A DNA stretch of 64,000 bases from Nymphaea colorata (Eukaryota; Streptophyta; Magnoliopsida; Nymphaeales; Nymphaeaceae). Position numbers and translations under genes: made by a program. Positions within the stretch are counted from its first letter, which is position 1. Every line of letters begins with the position of its first letter. The DNA lies in NCBI RefSeq assembly GCF_008831285.2, contig NC_045143.1, positions 24,118,302-24,182,301 of the forward strand, written 5' to 3'. Positions 1-9,554 of the stretch are shown here, one piece after another. The notes under the pieces are model-generated. The model ran no database searches and was not told the origin of the DNA. It saw nothing but the letters and a program-made list of their open reading frames with translations.

Positions 1-190
1 TTTCCTTTATCAATCTTGTTATCTCTAACTTTTGGGCATACCTGTATCTGTATGGCCTCATATTAAACGGTTCTGTACCGTGGGTTAACATGATTTGATG
101 ATCGAATGCCCTCCTCGGTGGGAGTCCCTTGGGCTCATAAAAAATATCAGGGAACTCAGGCAACACATGTTGTACCTCTTTAGGAACCTC
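1..190 (-). pseudogene. Gypsy reverse transcriptase, N-terminal end
   Basis: The minus-strand translation contains [20 protein letters not shown] followed by the DHQI and RPYRYR blocks, the well-known start of gypsy RT (compare family consensus ..FPLPPxRxxDHxI..RPYRYP). Only about 60 codons are inside the window, so the catalytic YxDD motif is not visible. Confidence 0.75.
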
Positions 191-200
191 TTCCTCTACC

Positions 201-818
201 TTAACCGTGGGTATCACGTGCTGCCATGGAGACTAACCAGAAGTCTGGTTGGTTAACTGTTAATGCCCTCAAAGCTGATTTGGGCTCCACATCTGACTTA
301 ACGGCCTTTAATGTAACTTGTCCTTCTCCATCCTCCTTAGGAAAGGACATGGACATGTTTTCGAAGTCCCATGTTATTTTTCCTAGGGTTTTCATCCACT
401 GGATACCCAAGACTATATCCACACCCCCGATAGGAAGAACAAACAAATCTACTTGGAATGGTACTTTATGCATAATCAACTCAATGCCTCTACATACTTC
501 ATTGCAAGTCAATCTTGACCCATCACATACCATCACTTGGAAAGTGGATTGAGATGTCATTCCCTTCCCAATGGATTGGGCTGTGGTAGTACTCATAAAA
601 TTATGAGTTGAGCTGGTATCTAACAAGACCGTAACCTTGTGACTGCCAATCTTTCCAAGTATCTTCATTGAGTTAGGCCCATCTGGGTTGGTGAGAGTAT
701 GGCATAATCTATCAACCTCATCCAACAATTCTTGATCCGTTTTGGACCTTAGATCTCCTACAATCTCGTCGCTGGAGGTTGGGATTTCATCCTCTTCATC
801 ACTTTCATCCTTCACCAT
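201..818 (-). pseudogene. Gypsy aspartic protease region
   Basis: A 205-codon open stretch follows gag on the minus strand. It contains KVTVLLDTSSTHNFMS, the retropepsin active-site block of gypsy elements. The usual catalytic triad Asp-Ser/Thr-Gly reads Asp-Thr-Ser here, so the glycine is lost. The later block VLGIQWMKTLGKITWDFENM is the typical second half of this domain. The N-terminus is acidic (DESDEEDEIPTSSDE). The family cuts the Gag-Pol polyprotein. Retention of the open frame suggests moderate age. Confidence 0.75.
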
Positions 819-830
819 GAAGAGCTACAA

Positions 831-2199
831 ATGCTTACATTTATGCCCCCTTTCCCATTTTTCATTGCACATGAAGCATAAGTTGTTTTTAATTCTTTCT
901 CCACGTTCTTTCTGACCGATATAAATCATCATGGGAGTCGTCTAAAAAGAGGGTTTTGGTCCACATCTGATGGCCACGTGGGGTGCCTTCGTGTTTGTCA
1001 CTGTTGGCTTAGAAGAGTGCCCTAGTTTGAATGACTTTTTTAGTTAATAAAGCATTCGGTTTTTCTCCTCTATTTTTCTGGCCATCACAAAGCAATTCCT
1101 CAATTCCATGGGTGGCCATCCAAGTAACTCAATTCTAATTTCCTCCCTTAAACCTCCAATACAAGTCCCAATCGAGGCATCATCAGGCCATCCCCGAACC
1201 ATAAAAGCTAGGTTCTCAAAGCGACTTTGGCACTCTTGCACCATGGACGTCTGCTTGAGGTCCTTCAACTTGACCTCATAATTCACAAAGGTTGATTCTC
1301 CAAAACGCAAAAGAAGCTCATTTTTAAAATTTAGCCGTGTGATCTCCCCTTGGACATGGTCCAACCACCTATACTACTGCAGGCCTTCATCATCAAAATA
1401 CATAATGGCTAGTAACACCTTTTGTTCCTCGGGAACGTTCTGGCACAAGAAGTATTGTTCAGCTTTAAAAATCCAATCTTGTGCCTTCTTGCCATTGAAC
1501 CTTGGAAAATCTATTTTGAGATTTGGGAGTCAGGGTTCATCGTGGTTCCTACCCCTTCTCTCTTGATATTGTTGACCCACATGTCTTGGTCTTCTATCCC
1601 GTATATGTATACGCCCAATGTCACCGTTGTGTCCCCTACTATTTTGATCCCCATTTCTCATAGGTCTGCCTCTATGTTGTCCCTCCCTAAGAATAAAGTC
1701 TCTCATAGTCTCACAGGTTGCTCTCGCCCTCTCAGTTCTTCTTGCTCGCTCACCCAAGTGTACCCAATCTTGTGGTTCCTCTCTCCCACTTGTTAATGGG
1801 GTGTCTCTCGTGGCTCTCTCACATGGGTGTGGGCATGATGTTGGGGTTGTGGTGGGGCTGCCTCACCTCTTATTTGGCTAGTGGCCCTCCCAGCATCCTC
1901 AATGAAGGCGGCACTAACGGCTCCAATTGGATCATGCCTCCTATAGTACGAAGAAGTGTGGGATCTTGGTTTTTCATTTTGGCTTTATAGGGCATCCAAT
2001 CGCTGGACTTCTTGTTGAAATGAGTGGGTCATCTTTTTCGTGAACATTGCAATGCTAGTTGGTCTCGAATTTCTCTTAGCTCGTTATCCTTCCTAGAGTG
2101 ATCACCATGCTCACGGTTTTGATTAACTGCCTCAGGCATCACACTCTTCTCCTCAACAATTGGGGCTTCAACCTCCACGTTTTTGCCCTTATGCGCCAT
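831..2199 (-). pseudogene. Broken gypsy gag (capsid/nucleocapsid)
   Basis: An ATG at 2199 (minus) opens a reading frame about 190 bp after the primer site. It contains the retrotransposon gag core: a LxIDFPRFNGKKAQDWIFKAEQYF-type block near 1520-1430 and the block SRFENLAFMVRGWPDDA near 1230-1170. A CCHC-like knuckle follows near 882-831 (CFMCNEKWERGHKC). The family packages element RNA into virus-like particles. In-frame stops are visible near 1988 and at about 1376, where the usual QWY reads Q-stop-Y. This copy therefore cannot make a full Gag unless read through. Confidence 0.75.
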
Positions 2200-2386
2200 A
2201 AAATCAACTCAAACAAAGCTGAATAAAACTGAAAATATCACCAAGATGCTGCCGTAAACCCAAGACTCTACTGTCCCCAAAACTGAGTCTATGCTGCCTC
2301 GAAAATACCAACTGAAATCTGCCAAAAACCGGCTGTAATGAGTTCTTCACCGAGATAATTCCAGCAAGCAATAGGCCTCTCCAACC

Positions 2387-2398
2387 TTTCTGATACCA
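2387..2398 (-). other. Primer-binding site of the gypsy element
   Basis: On the minus strand the bases read TGGTATCAGAAA, matching 10 of 12 of the usual plant initiator-Met tRNA primer site TGGTATCAGAGC. It begins two bases after the LTR end. Confidence 0.75.
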
Positions 2399-2400
2399 AC

Positions 2401-2615
2401 TGTTAGGCTCGGTCTTGATTGCGGCAAAAATGGCACCTTCGACGGCTGAACCTACTCCCAAGATCTTGGAGGTTCCAGCGTAGATAAAATAATTATTAAT
2501 TACAAGATGAGTTTTCCAGCTGGACAGTCACCCCGGCGCAAATTCCCAATAGGCTGGTGGTACAAGTGAGGTTAAATCCCGCCCAAGTCTTTCAGCCTAC
2601 TACAAAATTCTAACA
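2401..2615 (-). repeat. 5' LTR of the gypsy element (about 215 bp)
   Basis: On the minus strand the segment starts TGTTAG and ends CTAACA, a perfect 6-bp inverted terminus, and is followed directly by a primer-binding site. This sets the inner edge well. The outer edge rests on the matching terminus only, because the second LTR is outside the window. An LTR of 215 bp is short for gypsy elements. The next bases outward (2616-2620, agata on plus) would be the target duplication to look for at the other end. Confidence 0.65.
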
Positions 2616-2888
2616 AGATAAATGTGGCTTAATACAACTCGCAGCAATGCATAAGACACTCCTCACTCAAACATACATCTAAACCATTCCAAACCACTCT
2701 GTCATACAATCATTAATAGCGCCAAACCACGCCCTTATGCCCTTGGTGGTCTTGTAACCCGGAATCGTGTCCTAGGCCGGATGGCCTTTGGAGGGATTCC
2801 CGCCGGTCACTTGCCGAGATGGCTGGTTTAAAAAGCAATACACCCTTCCCCGGATCTATAAGGGGGTTCGGATCTCACCTCTCGAGGC

Positions 2889-2914
2889 CTCTCTCTCTCT
2901 CTCTCTCTCTCTCT
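2889..2914. repeat. (CT)n microsatellite
   Basis: Uninterrupted CT dinucleotides, about 13 units. Confidence 0.9.
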
Positions 2915-2931
2915 TTGTTCACTTATTTTTC

Positions 2932-3079
2932 TCTCTCTTCCTCCACCCTCCTCTATTTCATTCTTCGTCAATATGCTGCTCCAGCTGTCCTCTATTCTCT
3001 CTCTATCTCTCTTCCTCCACCCTCCTCTATTTCAATATTCATCAATATGTTGCTCCAGCTGTCCTCTATTCTCTCTCTC
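2932..3079. repeat. Two-copy tandem duplication, 74-bp period
   Basis: A pyrimidine-rich block beginning CTTCCTCCACCCTCC and ending CCAGCTGTCCTCTATT occurs at about 2937 and again 74 bp later, with a few substitutions. Just downstream (3090-3160) a shorter GTCGAGGGTTTCAGTTCGC motif is also repeated. Confidence 0.8.
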
Positions 3080-3252
3080 TCTCCAGTTCTTGAAACCCTG
3101 GTCGAGGGTTTCAGTTCGCCGAAAACTCTCGTCGAGGGTTTCAGTTCGCTGGAAACCCTTGACTCAAAGGGCTTCTATTGTCGACAGAAACCCTCTTTCC
3201 ATTTTTTTTTTGACACCAAAAAATCAAGGTCAGCCTTAGTCGTCAATCGACC

Positions 3253-3255
<3 letters not shown>

Positions 3256-3326
<71 letters not shown>
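3256..3326. repeat. Compound (TC)n(TA)n microsatellite
   Basis: About 18 TC units run directly into about 17 TA units. Open frames across it are low-complexity artefacts. Confidence 0.9.
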
Positions 3327-3329
<3 letters not shown>

Positions 3330-3569
3330 GCCCGTTGCCAAAACCCTCGATTTGTATCGTGTGTTTTCTGAAACTGGAAGAGAATAGCCGGTCGTTGGCC
3401 TCTCCCACCGCCGGTCTGTGCTTTCTTTCTCGTTTGGTAGGCACTTGTCTGGTTCACAGGTGCGGGAAGCAACAACCAACTTTTTTGTCACGGAATTTTC
3501 ACCCTACCCCATCGGGGTGAGAGGGTGAAATGAAAATTCGAAAAACATATTTTTACAATAAGTTTCAAC

Positions 3570-3591
3570 ATATATATATACATATATATAT

Positions 3592-3664
<73 letters not shown>
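3570..3664. repeat. Long (TA)n microsatellite
   Basis: Nearly pure TA for about 95 bp, with single C and G interruptions near its left end. Confidence 0.9.
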
Positions 3665-3667
<3 letters not shown>

Positions 3668-4979
3668 ATAGATTTCAAAATTTTGAATCTACGGTGGACT
3701 CCCAAGCCCAAGGGATCAAATGTGCCCCAAGGGAGATGAAGGAAGGAGGAGTCACTCAGCTTCCTCAAAACAAATTGTTGAGCTAGGGTTCATCCCTAGC
3801 TCTGGTGTTCTTTTTTGGAAAGCAGTTCACGGATTTTCCAAGAACTATATATTACTTAACTTAATCTATTTCTACTTAACACACTAATATCTATATAAAT
3901 TTGAATGCACGGTAATCTACTTGATGAAACCTAACTAAACATGTCTGCTGGTTCTGTAACACTGGTCTTGGCTGACCAATAAAACCAGCTTTTTAAGGTT
4001 GGAATTGATTGTTTTGTCCTTTTTAAAGACAAATTTCCTTGTTTAGAGCATAGTTTCTTGATTTTGATTCAATTTTTGCTCGAATTTGAACCACAGGTCC
4101 TTGGACCCTAGACAATTACAAACATTTGGGGATTTAAGCATTACATCACATCAAAATAGCATAAAAATATGATTTAAAAAATAATGCATTTCATACACTA
4201 CCATTAAGCAATCAATGATGCAAAATAAAAAAAAATACGCGGCCATATAGTGGGAAGAAACACTAGAAAACAAAAGTAAATATATAAAACTTATGTACAA
4301 CCTAGATTCTAAAAAGGGAATTTGATTTCTCATCTTGGGATTTGGGGAATAGGTCAAAATCTCTCCAGCTCCAATCAAAAGCAACAAGTTGTTCTTGGCA
4401 CACAATAGGAACACCAATAGGTAATACCCATATTTCCCTAAATGAGATTTAAGCAAGTTCCTCTGCTAATTAAGTAAAATGCAATACTAAGTTAGATATA
4501 TTATCCACTCCTAACTATTTATTAGACACTATATAATATATACCAAAATAACCAATACGATTCCAATTCATTACACATCCTAATTACTAGGTAAACTCTA
4601 TAAAAAAAATCAAACATAATGTAAATTTATAAATACCCTAAGTTAGTTAAAACTGCTAAACTGATAGCAATTAAAACATGTTCAGTGGCAAAGAATGGGT
4701 TTTCGGGTTCCTTGTCTGTAGACGACCTAACAGAAGACCGTGATCCGAAGTGCACAGAGAGTTTTGTTTTAAGGGGAAAAAAACCCTGATCCATGTAACT
4801 GTGGAATCAGAAAGATGGAGATGCGACCCGACGAGAGGAGAAGAGGAAGAAAAGAAATGAAAGTATGATACAAGCCAAACACAAACACTTTTTATGAAGT
4901 AGCACCGGGAGCTAGTGCAGAATTGCTCCATGGACGTCATTGGAAATGTTTGATGCTTCTTGAGGCTGGAGAGGGGGTT
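3665..4979. other. Intergenic, AT-rich, nothing recognised
   Basis: I see no coding region, terminal repeats or RNA gene here. The last 25 bases before 4980 resemble the tail of the internal copia sequence that precedes the 3' LTR (see findings). Confidence 0.5.
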
Positions 4980-5439
4980 TGTTGGGTCGGGTCCAGCCTC
5001 AAGTGAGGACCCGACCCGACCCGACCTGACCCGTCACTTAAGTGAACGGGTGGAGAAAGTGGAGGGCACCCGATGGTGCCCCATCTCTCTCACGTCCCCC
5101 TCTTCTCTCTCTCTCTCTCGTGGTTTTCTTTTCGGAAAAAGAAAAGAGGGCTCTTTCCTCGTGGCTCACACAAAGCAAGGAGAAGGGGAAGAGGAAGGCA
5201 AAGAAGAGAAGGAGAGAAGTTATGCAAGAAAGAAAGAGGAAGAAGAGCACGGCTGTGGGTTTGTGCAGCTTTGTGGGCGCAAGTGTAGAGAGAGAAAGTG
5301 AAGAAAATAAGGAAAGAAAAGAAGAACATATGGTGATTTCTTTTCTTATATTTTTCTTGTGCATTCATTCTTGAGAATGATTTATGTTATTCTCTGCAAG
5401 AAGAACACCACATATTGATGCGGTTGTATTACATCTTTG

Positions 5440-5473
<34 letters not shown>

Positions 5474-5825
5474 TTCCCCTGGTTTTTTACCTAATTATTG
5501 GGGGTTTTTCCATGTAAATTGGTGTCTCTTATTTTCTGCATTATTTAGCATATATTTCTACACATATTGCTGCAATATTGGTGTTGAGAACTCTATCTTG
5601 TGCTAGCAGCCGAGTGTTTTTGATTTTCAGCAGTTTTGTGCAATCCCTCTTTTGAAATCGGCTTGTTTGGAATGTTATGTTGATGCTAAAGGCTGCCATT
5701 AGCTGCATAATTATTGGATATATGCATGTTTGAAGTTTGAAGGCATTTGTGTCAGCATTAAGACTTCTTTTTGGGTTGGTTATTGTCTCCTTAAGCATTC
5801 TTTTTGGGGGAAAACATCTATAACA
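4980..5825 (+). repeat. 5' LTR of copia element
   Basis: It begins TGTTGGGTCGG and ends CTATAACA, immediately before the primer site. It carries an (AT)n run at 5441-5472. The second copy at 11733 aligns along nearly the whole length. Purine-rich open frames in it are not genes. Confidence 0.9.
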
Positions 5826-5827
5826 AA

Positions 5828-5839
5828 GTGGTATCAGAG
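5828..5839 (+). other. Primer-binding site (tRNA-iMet)
   Basis: TGGTATCAGAGC lies three bases after the 5' LTR, a perfect 12-base match to the usual plant initiator-Met primer site. Confidence 0.92.
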
Positions 5840-5872
5840 CGCCAGGTTTGTTGTGGGTATTCTTATTGAAGG

Positions 5873-6690
5873 ATGGAATTGACCCCCACTAGGATGATCT
5901 CTCTAAATGGGAACAATTGAACTATATGGAAAGCAAAAATGAAGGATTTGCTATATTGTAGAGATTTGTATGCACCTATTGAGAACAACAGGCCAACGAA
6001 TATGACAGATGAAAAATGGAAGTTATTAGACAGGAAAACCATTGGCATCTTCAGACAATGGTTAGATGACAACGTCTTTCATTTGGTATCTGCAGAGACG
6101 AGTGCAAAAACGTTATGACAGAAGTTGCATGATCTTTACGAGAGGAAAACAACTGGAAACAAGGCTTTCTTGATCAAACAATTGGGCAATCTGAAACTTA
6201 GAGAGGGAAAACCAGTGTCAGAGCATTTGAATGAAGTACAGAGCATAATCAATCAATTGTCGGCCATGAAAATCATATTAGATGATGAGTTACTGACACT
6301 CTTATTGCTCAGTTCTCTTCCCGATAGTTAGGTGACTTTAGTTGTTTCTTTGAGCAACTCTGTTCTAGATGATGTGCTAACGATGAAGCATGTAACCAGC
6401 ATCATTCTAAATGAAGAGACAAGGAGAAAGCCTCTTGGTACAACTAGCTCAAAAGTGATAGTGATGGGAGACATGAGTAAACAGAAGAACCGTAACAAAT
6501 GACATGACAGATCAAAATCTATGTCCAAATCAAAACCCAAGATGATAGGTAAATACTTTTACTATGGTATTCGAGGTCACAAGAAGATTGATTGTAGGAA
6601 ATGGAAAGAAGAAAAAGAACAGAAAAAAAAGTCAAGAGAGTGTGAAGCCAAAAGAGTACATTGCAGTTGCTTCAGATGATGAGGTAGTAT
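5873..6690 (+). pseudogene. Broken copia gag
   Basis: An ATG at 5873 begins about 35 bp after the primer site. Recognisable blocks are WKAKMKDLLYCRDLY, WLDDNVFHLVSAETSAKTL, then LHDLYERKTTGNKAFLIKQL and VSEHLNEVQSIINQLSAM (UBN2/retrotran_gag family). The zinc knuckle near 6555-6600 reads YFYYGIRGHKKIDCRKW, so the first two cysteines of CX2CX4HX4C are gone. Several in-frame stops (for example near 5918, 6117, 6331 and 6502) disable it. Confidence 0.8.
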
Positions 6691-6734
6691 TATTTTTATC
6701 TGAATAAAATAATTGTCTTATAGTTCAGAATGAT

Positions 6735-7000
6735 GATTCTACATGATTTTAGATACTGGGGCATTATATCATGTCACATCATGTAGAGAGTTGTTCTTAT
6801 CCTACAAGCAGGTGATCTTGGAGTAGTTCACATGGGTAACAATGACACTTCGAAGATTGTTAGGGTATGAGATGTTTGCATTGAGATGAACACATGATGC
6901 AAATTGACTTTGAGAGATGTGAGACATGTTCCAGATCTTAGAATGAATATAATTTTTGCAAGAAAACTAAGTGAAGATGGATATTGTACTTCGTTTATTC
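6735..7000 (+). pseudogene. Copia aspartic protease remnant
   Basis: The active-site block ILDTGALYHVTSCREL is visible from about 6746, with the Asp-Thr-Gly triad intact at 6752-6760. The trailing block LRDVRHVPDLRMNIIFARKL (about 6905-6965) is the conserved end of copia protease. Frameshifts lie between them, so the domain is not continuous. Confidence 0.75.
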
Positions 7001-7124
7001 AGAAATGTTGGAAACTGACAAAGGGGCACACTAGTGTTGGTTAGAGGTAGCAGATTTGGCTCTTTATATAATATGAAGTCTCGAATCAGTAGTGTGGAAG
7101 TAAATGCAGTTACTGATGGTACTT

Positions 7125-8256
7125 CATCATATTTGTGGCATAAGAGGTTAGGTCAGATGAGTTAAAGAGGAATCGATTTGCTCACCAAGAAGAATTTGTT
7201 ACCAAAGGCAGATGGTGCACAATTATCTCCTTATGATCATTGCTTGGTTGGTAAGTTGCATAGAATCTCTTTTCAGAAAAAACGCTCTTCAAAAACTAAA
7301 GATGTATTAGATTTAGTTTATTCAGATGTGTGTGGACTGATAAATGTGACATCTAAAGGTGGAACATCCTATTTTGTTATATTTATTGATGATGCATCTA
7401 GGAAGGTGTGACTCTTTACAATGAAAAGCAAAAGTGAAGTAATATCTTCATGACTTTTCATGCAGCGGTTGAGCGTGAGACTGGTAAAAAAATGAAGAGA
7501 TTGCATACAGATAATGGTGGCGAGTACAAAGGTTCCTCTTTAAGAAAATATTGTCTAAAGCATGACATTAGACATGAAAAGACAGTTCTCTATACTCTAC
7601 AACATAATGAAGTTGCAGAAATGATGAATAGAACTATAATTGAGAGAATAAGAAGTTTGCTATCTAGCTCTAAGTTGCTCAAGTATTTTTGAGTAGAGGT
7701 TATGCGTACTATAATTTATTTGATAAACATATCTCCTTCAGTGTCTCTAGATGGAGATATTCCACAGAGAGTTTGGTCAGATGAAGAGGTTAAATATGAT
7801 CACCTCAGAGTTTTTCGTTGCAAAGCTTTCATGCATGTACCTAAACAACATAAAACCAAACTAGATGATAAAGCTATTCCTCTAATATTTCTTGGTTATG
7901 CAGATGATAAATTTGGTTGCAGGGGATGGGATCCAAAGAATGACAAAATCTACAAGAGTCATGATGTTGTCTTCAGGGAGGATCAGACTATTGAAGATGT
8001 CATGGGAGACACAAAGTCAGGTGTGAATGCTTGTGGTGTTCATGAGCCAACCTATGCAGAACCTGAAGAATTTTCATCTAAGCGTGGTGAGACTGATGAA
8101 AATGTAGAGGACGAAGAAATAGAGGCAAAGGAGCAGTATACAAATGGCAGCCCTATAGAGACTCAAACTAATCATGAGCATGAGTTGAAGGGGGAGTTTT
8201 CTTCTCATTTAGAACCAAATGAAGAGCAATTTGGAGACACGAATACCATCTACTAG
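7125..8256 (+). pseudogene. Copia integrase remnant
   Basis: The region starts with the GAG-pre-integrase block (LWHKRLGQMS), in which the second zinc-binding His is Gln. The CxxC side reads PYDHCLVGK, so one Cys is Tyr. The catalytic core is spread over three frames: Asp in LVYSDVCG (about 7324), Asp in LHTDNGGEY (about 7505) and Glu in RTIIERIRSLL (about 7645). The C-terminal part (7702-8256) is open, contains LRVFRCKAFMHVPK, and ends in an acidic linker. Stops near 7162, 7408 and 7690 break it. Confidence 0.82.
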
Positions 8257-8278
8257 ATATTCTACTAATTGATATATT

Positions 8279-9169
8279 ATGTTTATAGATAGTGGAGAGT
8301 CAAAATCCTGTGCAGATATGCTAGATGATGTGCATAAAGATGAATGGATTGAAGCTATGCAGGAAGAGATAAATTCTCTATATAAGAATCAGACTTTTGA
8401 TTTGGTAGAGCTACCAAAAGGTAAGAAAGTGTTGCAGAACAAGTGGTTCTACAAGCTTAAAAATGAAGGCCAAGGCAAGTTGAGATACAAAGCTCGATTA
8501 GTGGTGAAAGGTTTTAAGCAAAAAAAAGGTATTGATTTTGATGAATTTTTTTCTACTGTGGTTAAAATGTCATCTATCAAGATAATACTTGATTTGATGG
8601 CATGTCTAAACTTGGAGTTGGAGCAATTAAATATAAAAACTGCTTTTGTTCATGGAGATCTAGAAAAAGAAATCCACATAACACAGTCAGAAGGTTTTGT
8701 GGTTGCTAGGAAGAAACACATAGTTTGTAAGTTAAAGAAGAGCTTATATAGACTTAAACAAGCACATAGGCAGTGGTACAAGAAATTTGATGCTTTTATG
8801 ATAAGTCAAAAGTGTCGCAAGCCTGCCGTAAATCATTGTATCTACATCAGAGAGTTCTCATCAGGTAACTTCATTATCTTGTTGTTATATGTAGATGACA
8901 TGCCTATTGTTGGACATAACTATCAATTGATTAGTCAATTGAAGAATGACATAAGCAAGTTCTTTGATATGAAAGACTTGAGACCAGCACAACAATTGTT
9001 AAGCATGAAGATTATTCGTGATAGGAAGACCAAGAAGTTGTGGTTATCACAAAAGAAATACATTGAGAAGGTGTTTAGCAAGTTCAGCATAAAAGATGCC
9101 AAAACAATATGTATACCTTTAGCAACACATTTTAAATTGGGAAATGAGCAATCCATCCTCAGTATATGA
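8279..9169 (+). pseudogene. Copia reverse transcriptase
   Basis: A 296-codon open stretch holds most of the copia RT (RVT_2). Blocks in order: WIEAMQEEINSL, LPKGKKVLQNKWFYKLK, YKARLVVKGFKQKKGIDF, LEQLNIKTAFVHGDLEKEI, YRLKQAHRQWYKKFD, and the catalytic LLLYVDDM with YVDD at 8888-8899. The family copies element RNA into DNA. The usual QMDVKTAF reads QLNIKTAF, losing the catalytic Asp of that block. A frameshift near 9150 separates it from the last RT part (YTSAVGSLMYAMICTHSDLA, about 9192-9255). Confidence 0.88.
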
Positions 9170-9174
9170 GAAAG

Positions 9175-9552
9175 AAAGAATGGAGAAAGTATCATATACC
9201 TCAGCAGTAGGGAGTCTCATGTATGCTATGATTTGCACACACTCAGACTTGGCTTATGCAATTGGTGTAGTTAGCAGGTTCTTGTCAAATCCAGGCAAAG
9301 AGTATTGGGCAGCAGTGAAGTAGACCATAAGGTATCTTAAATATACTTTCAATTACTATTTGTGTTTTGGTGAATCTAATCCAGAGATACAAGGATTTGT
9401 TGATGTAGGCATGACAAGTGACTTGAACTCTAGAAAGTATCTTTCTGGTTATGTCTTTACTTTCGCAGGGGAGCAATATCATAGCAATCCAGATTACAGA
9501 AGTGTGTTGTTCTTTCCACTACAGAGGCATAATATATTGCAGCAGAGAATAA
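9175..9552 (+). pseudogene. Copia RT tail and RNase H, first half
   Basis: After the frameshift the plus strand encodes the RFLSNPGKEYWAAVK block, an in-frame stop near 9322, then the RNase H start (GFVDVGMTSDLNSRKYLSGY). A further frame change gives LQKCVVLSTTEA and YIAAEN. The sequence leaves copia homology near 9555. The second half resumes at about 11500, and roughly 60 codons of the normal domain are missing at the junction. Confidence 0.75.
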
Positions 9553-9554
9553 AC

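Larger units (their letters stand above)
1..2615 (-). mobile_element. Ty3/gypsy LTR retrotransposon, 5' part, cut by window edge
   Basis: Read on the minus strand, the order is LTR (2615-2401), a tRNA-Met type primer site, gag with a zinc knuckle, an aspartic protease, and the first part of reverse transcriptase, which runs off the left edge. This is the gag-pro-RT order of Ty3/gypsy elements. The gag frame has at least two stop codons and the protease motif is altered, so this copy is probably not autonomous. The rest of pol and the 3' LTR would lie to the left of the window. The clade within gypsy is not determined. Confidence 0.85.

Noticed and set aside
2788-3520. Long overlapping open frames (up to 233 codons) rich in Leu-Ser and Tyr-Ile
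   Set aside because: They are translations of CT, TC and TA microsatellites and their tandem flanks, with no protein family content.
4960-5374. Several open frames on both strands near the start of the copia 5' LTR
   Set aside because: The same frames recur at 11752-12258 because both regions are LTR leader sequence. They are purine/pyrimidine-rich and not genes.
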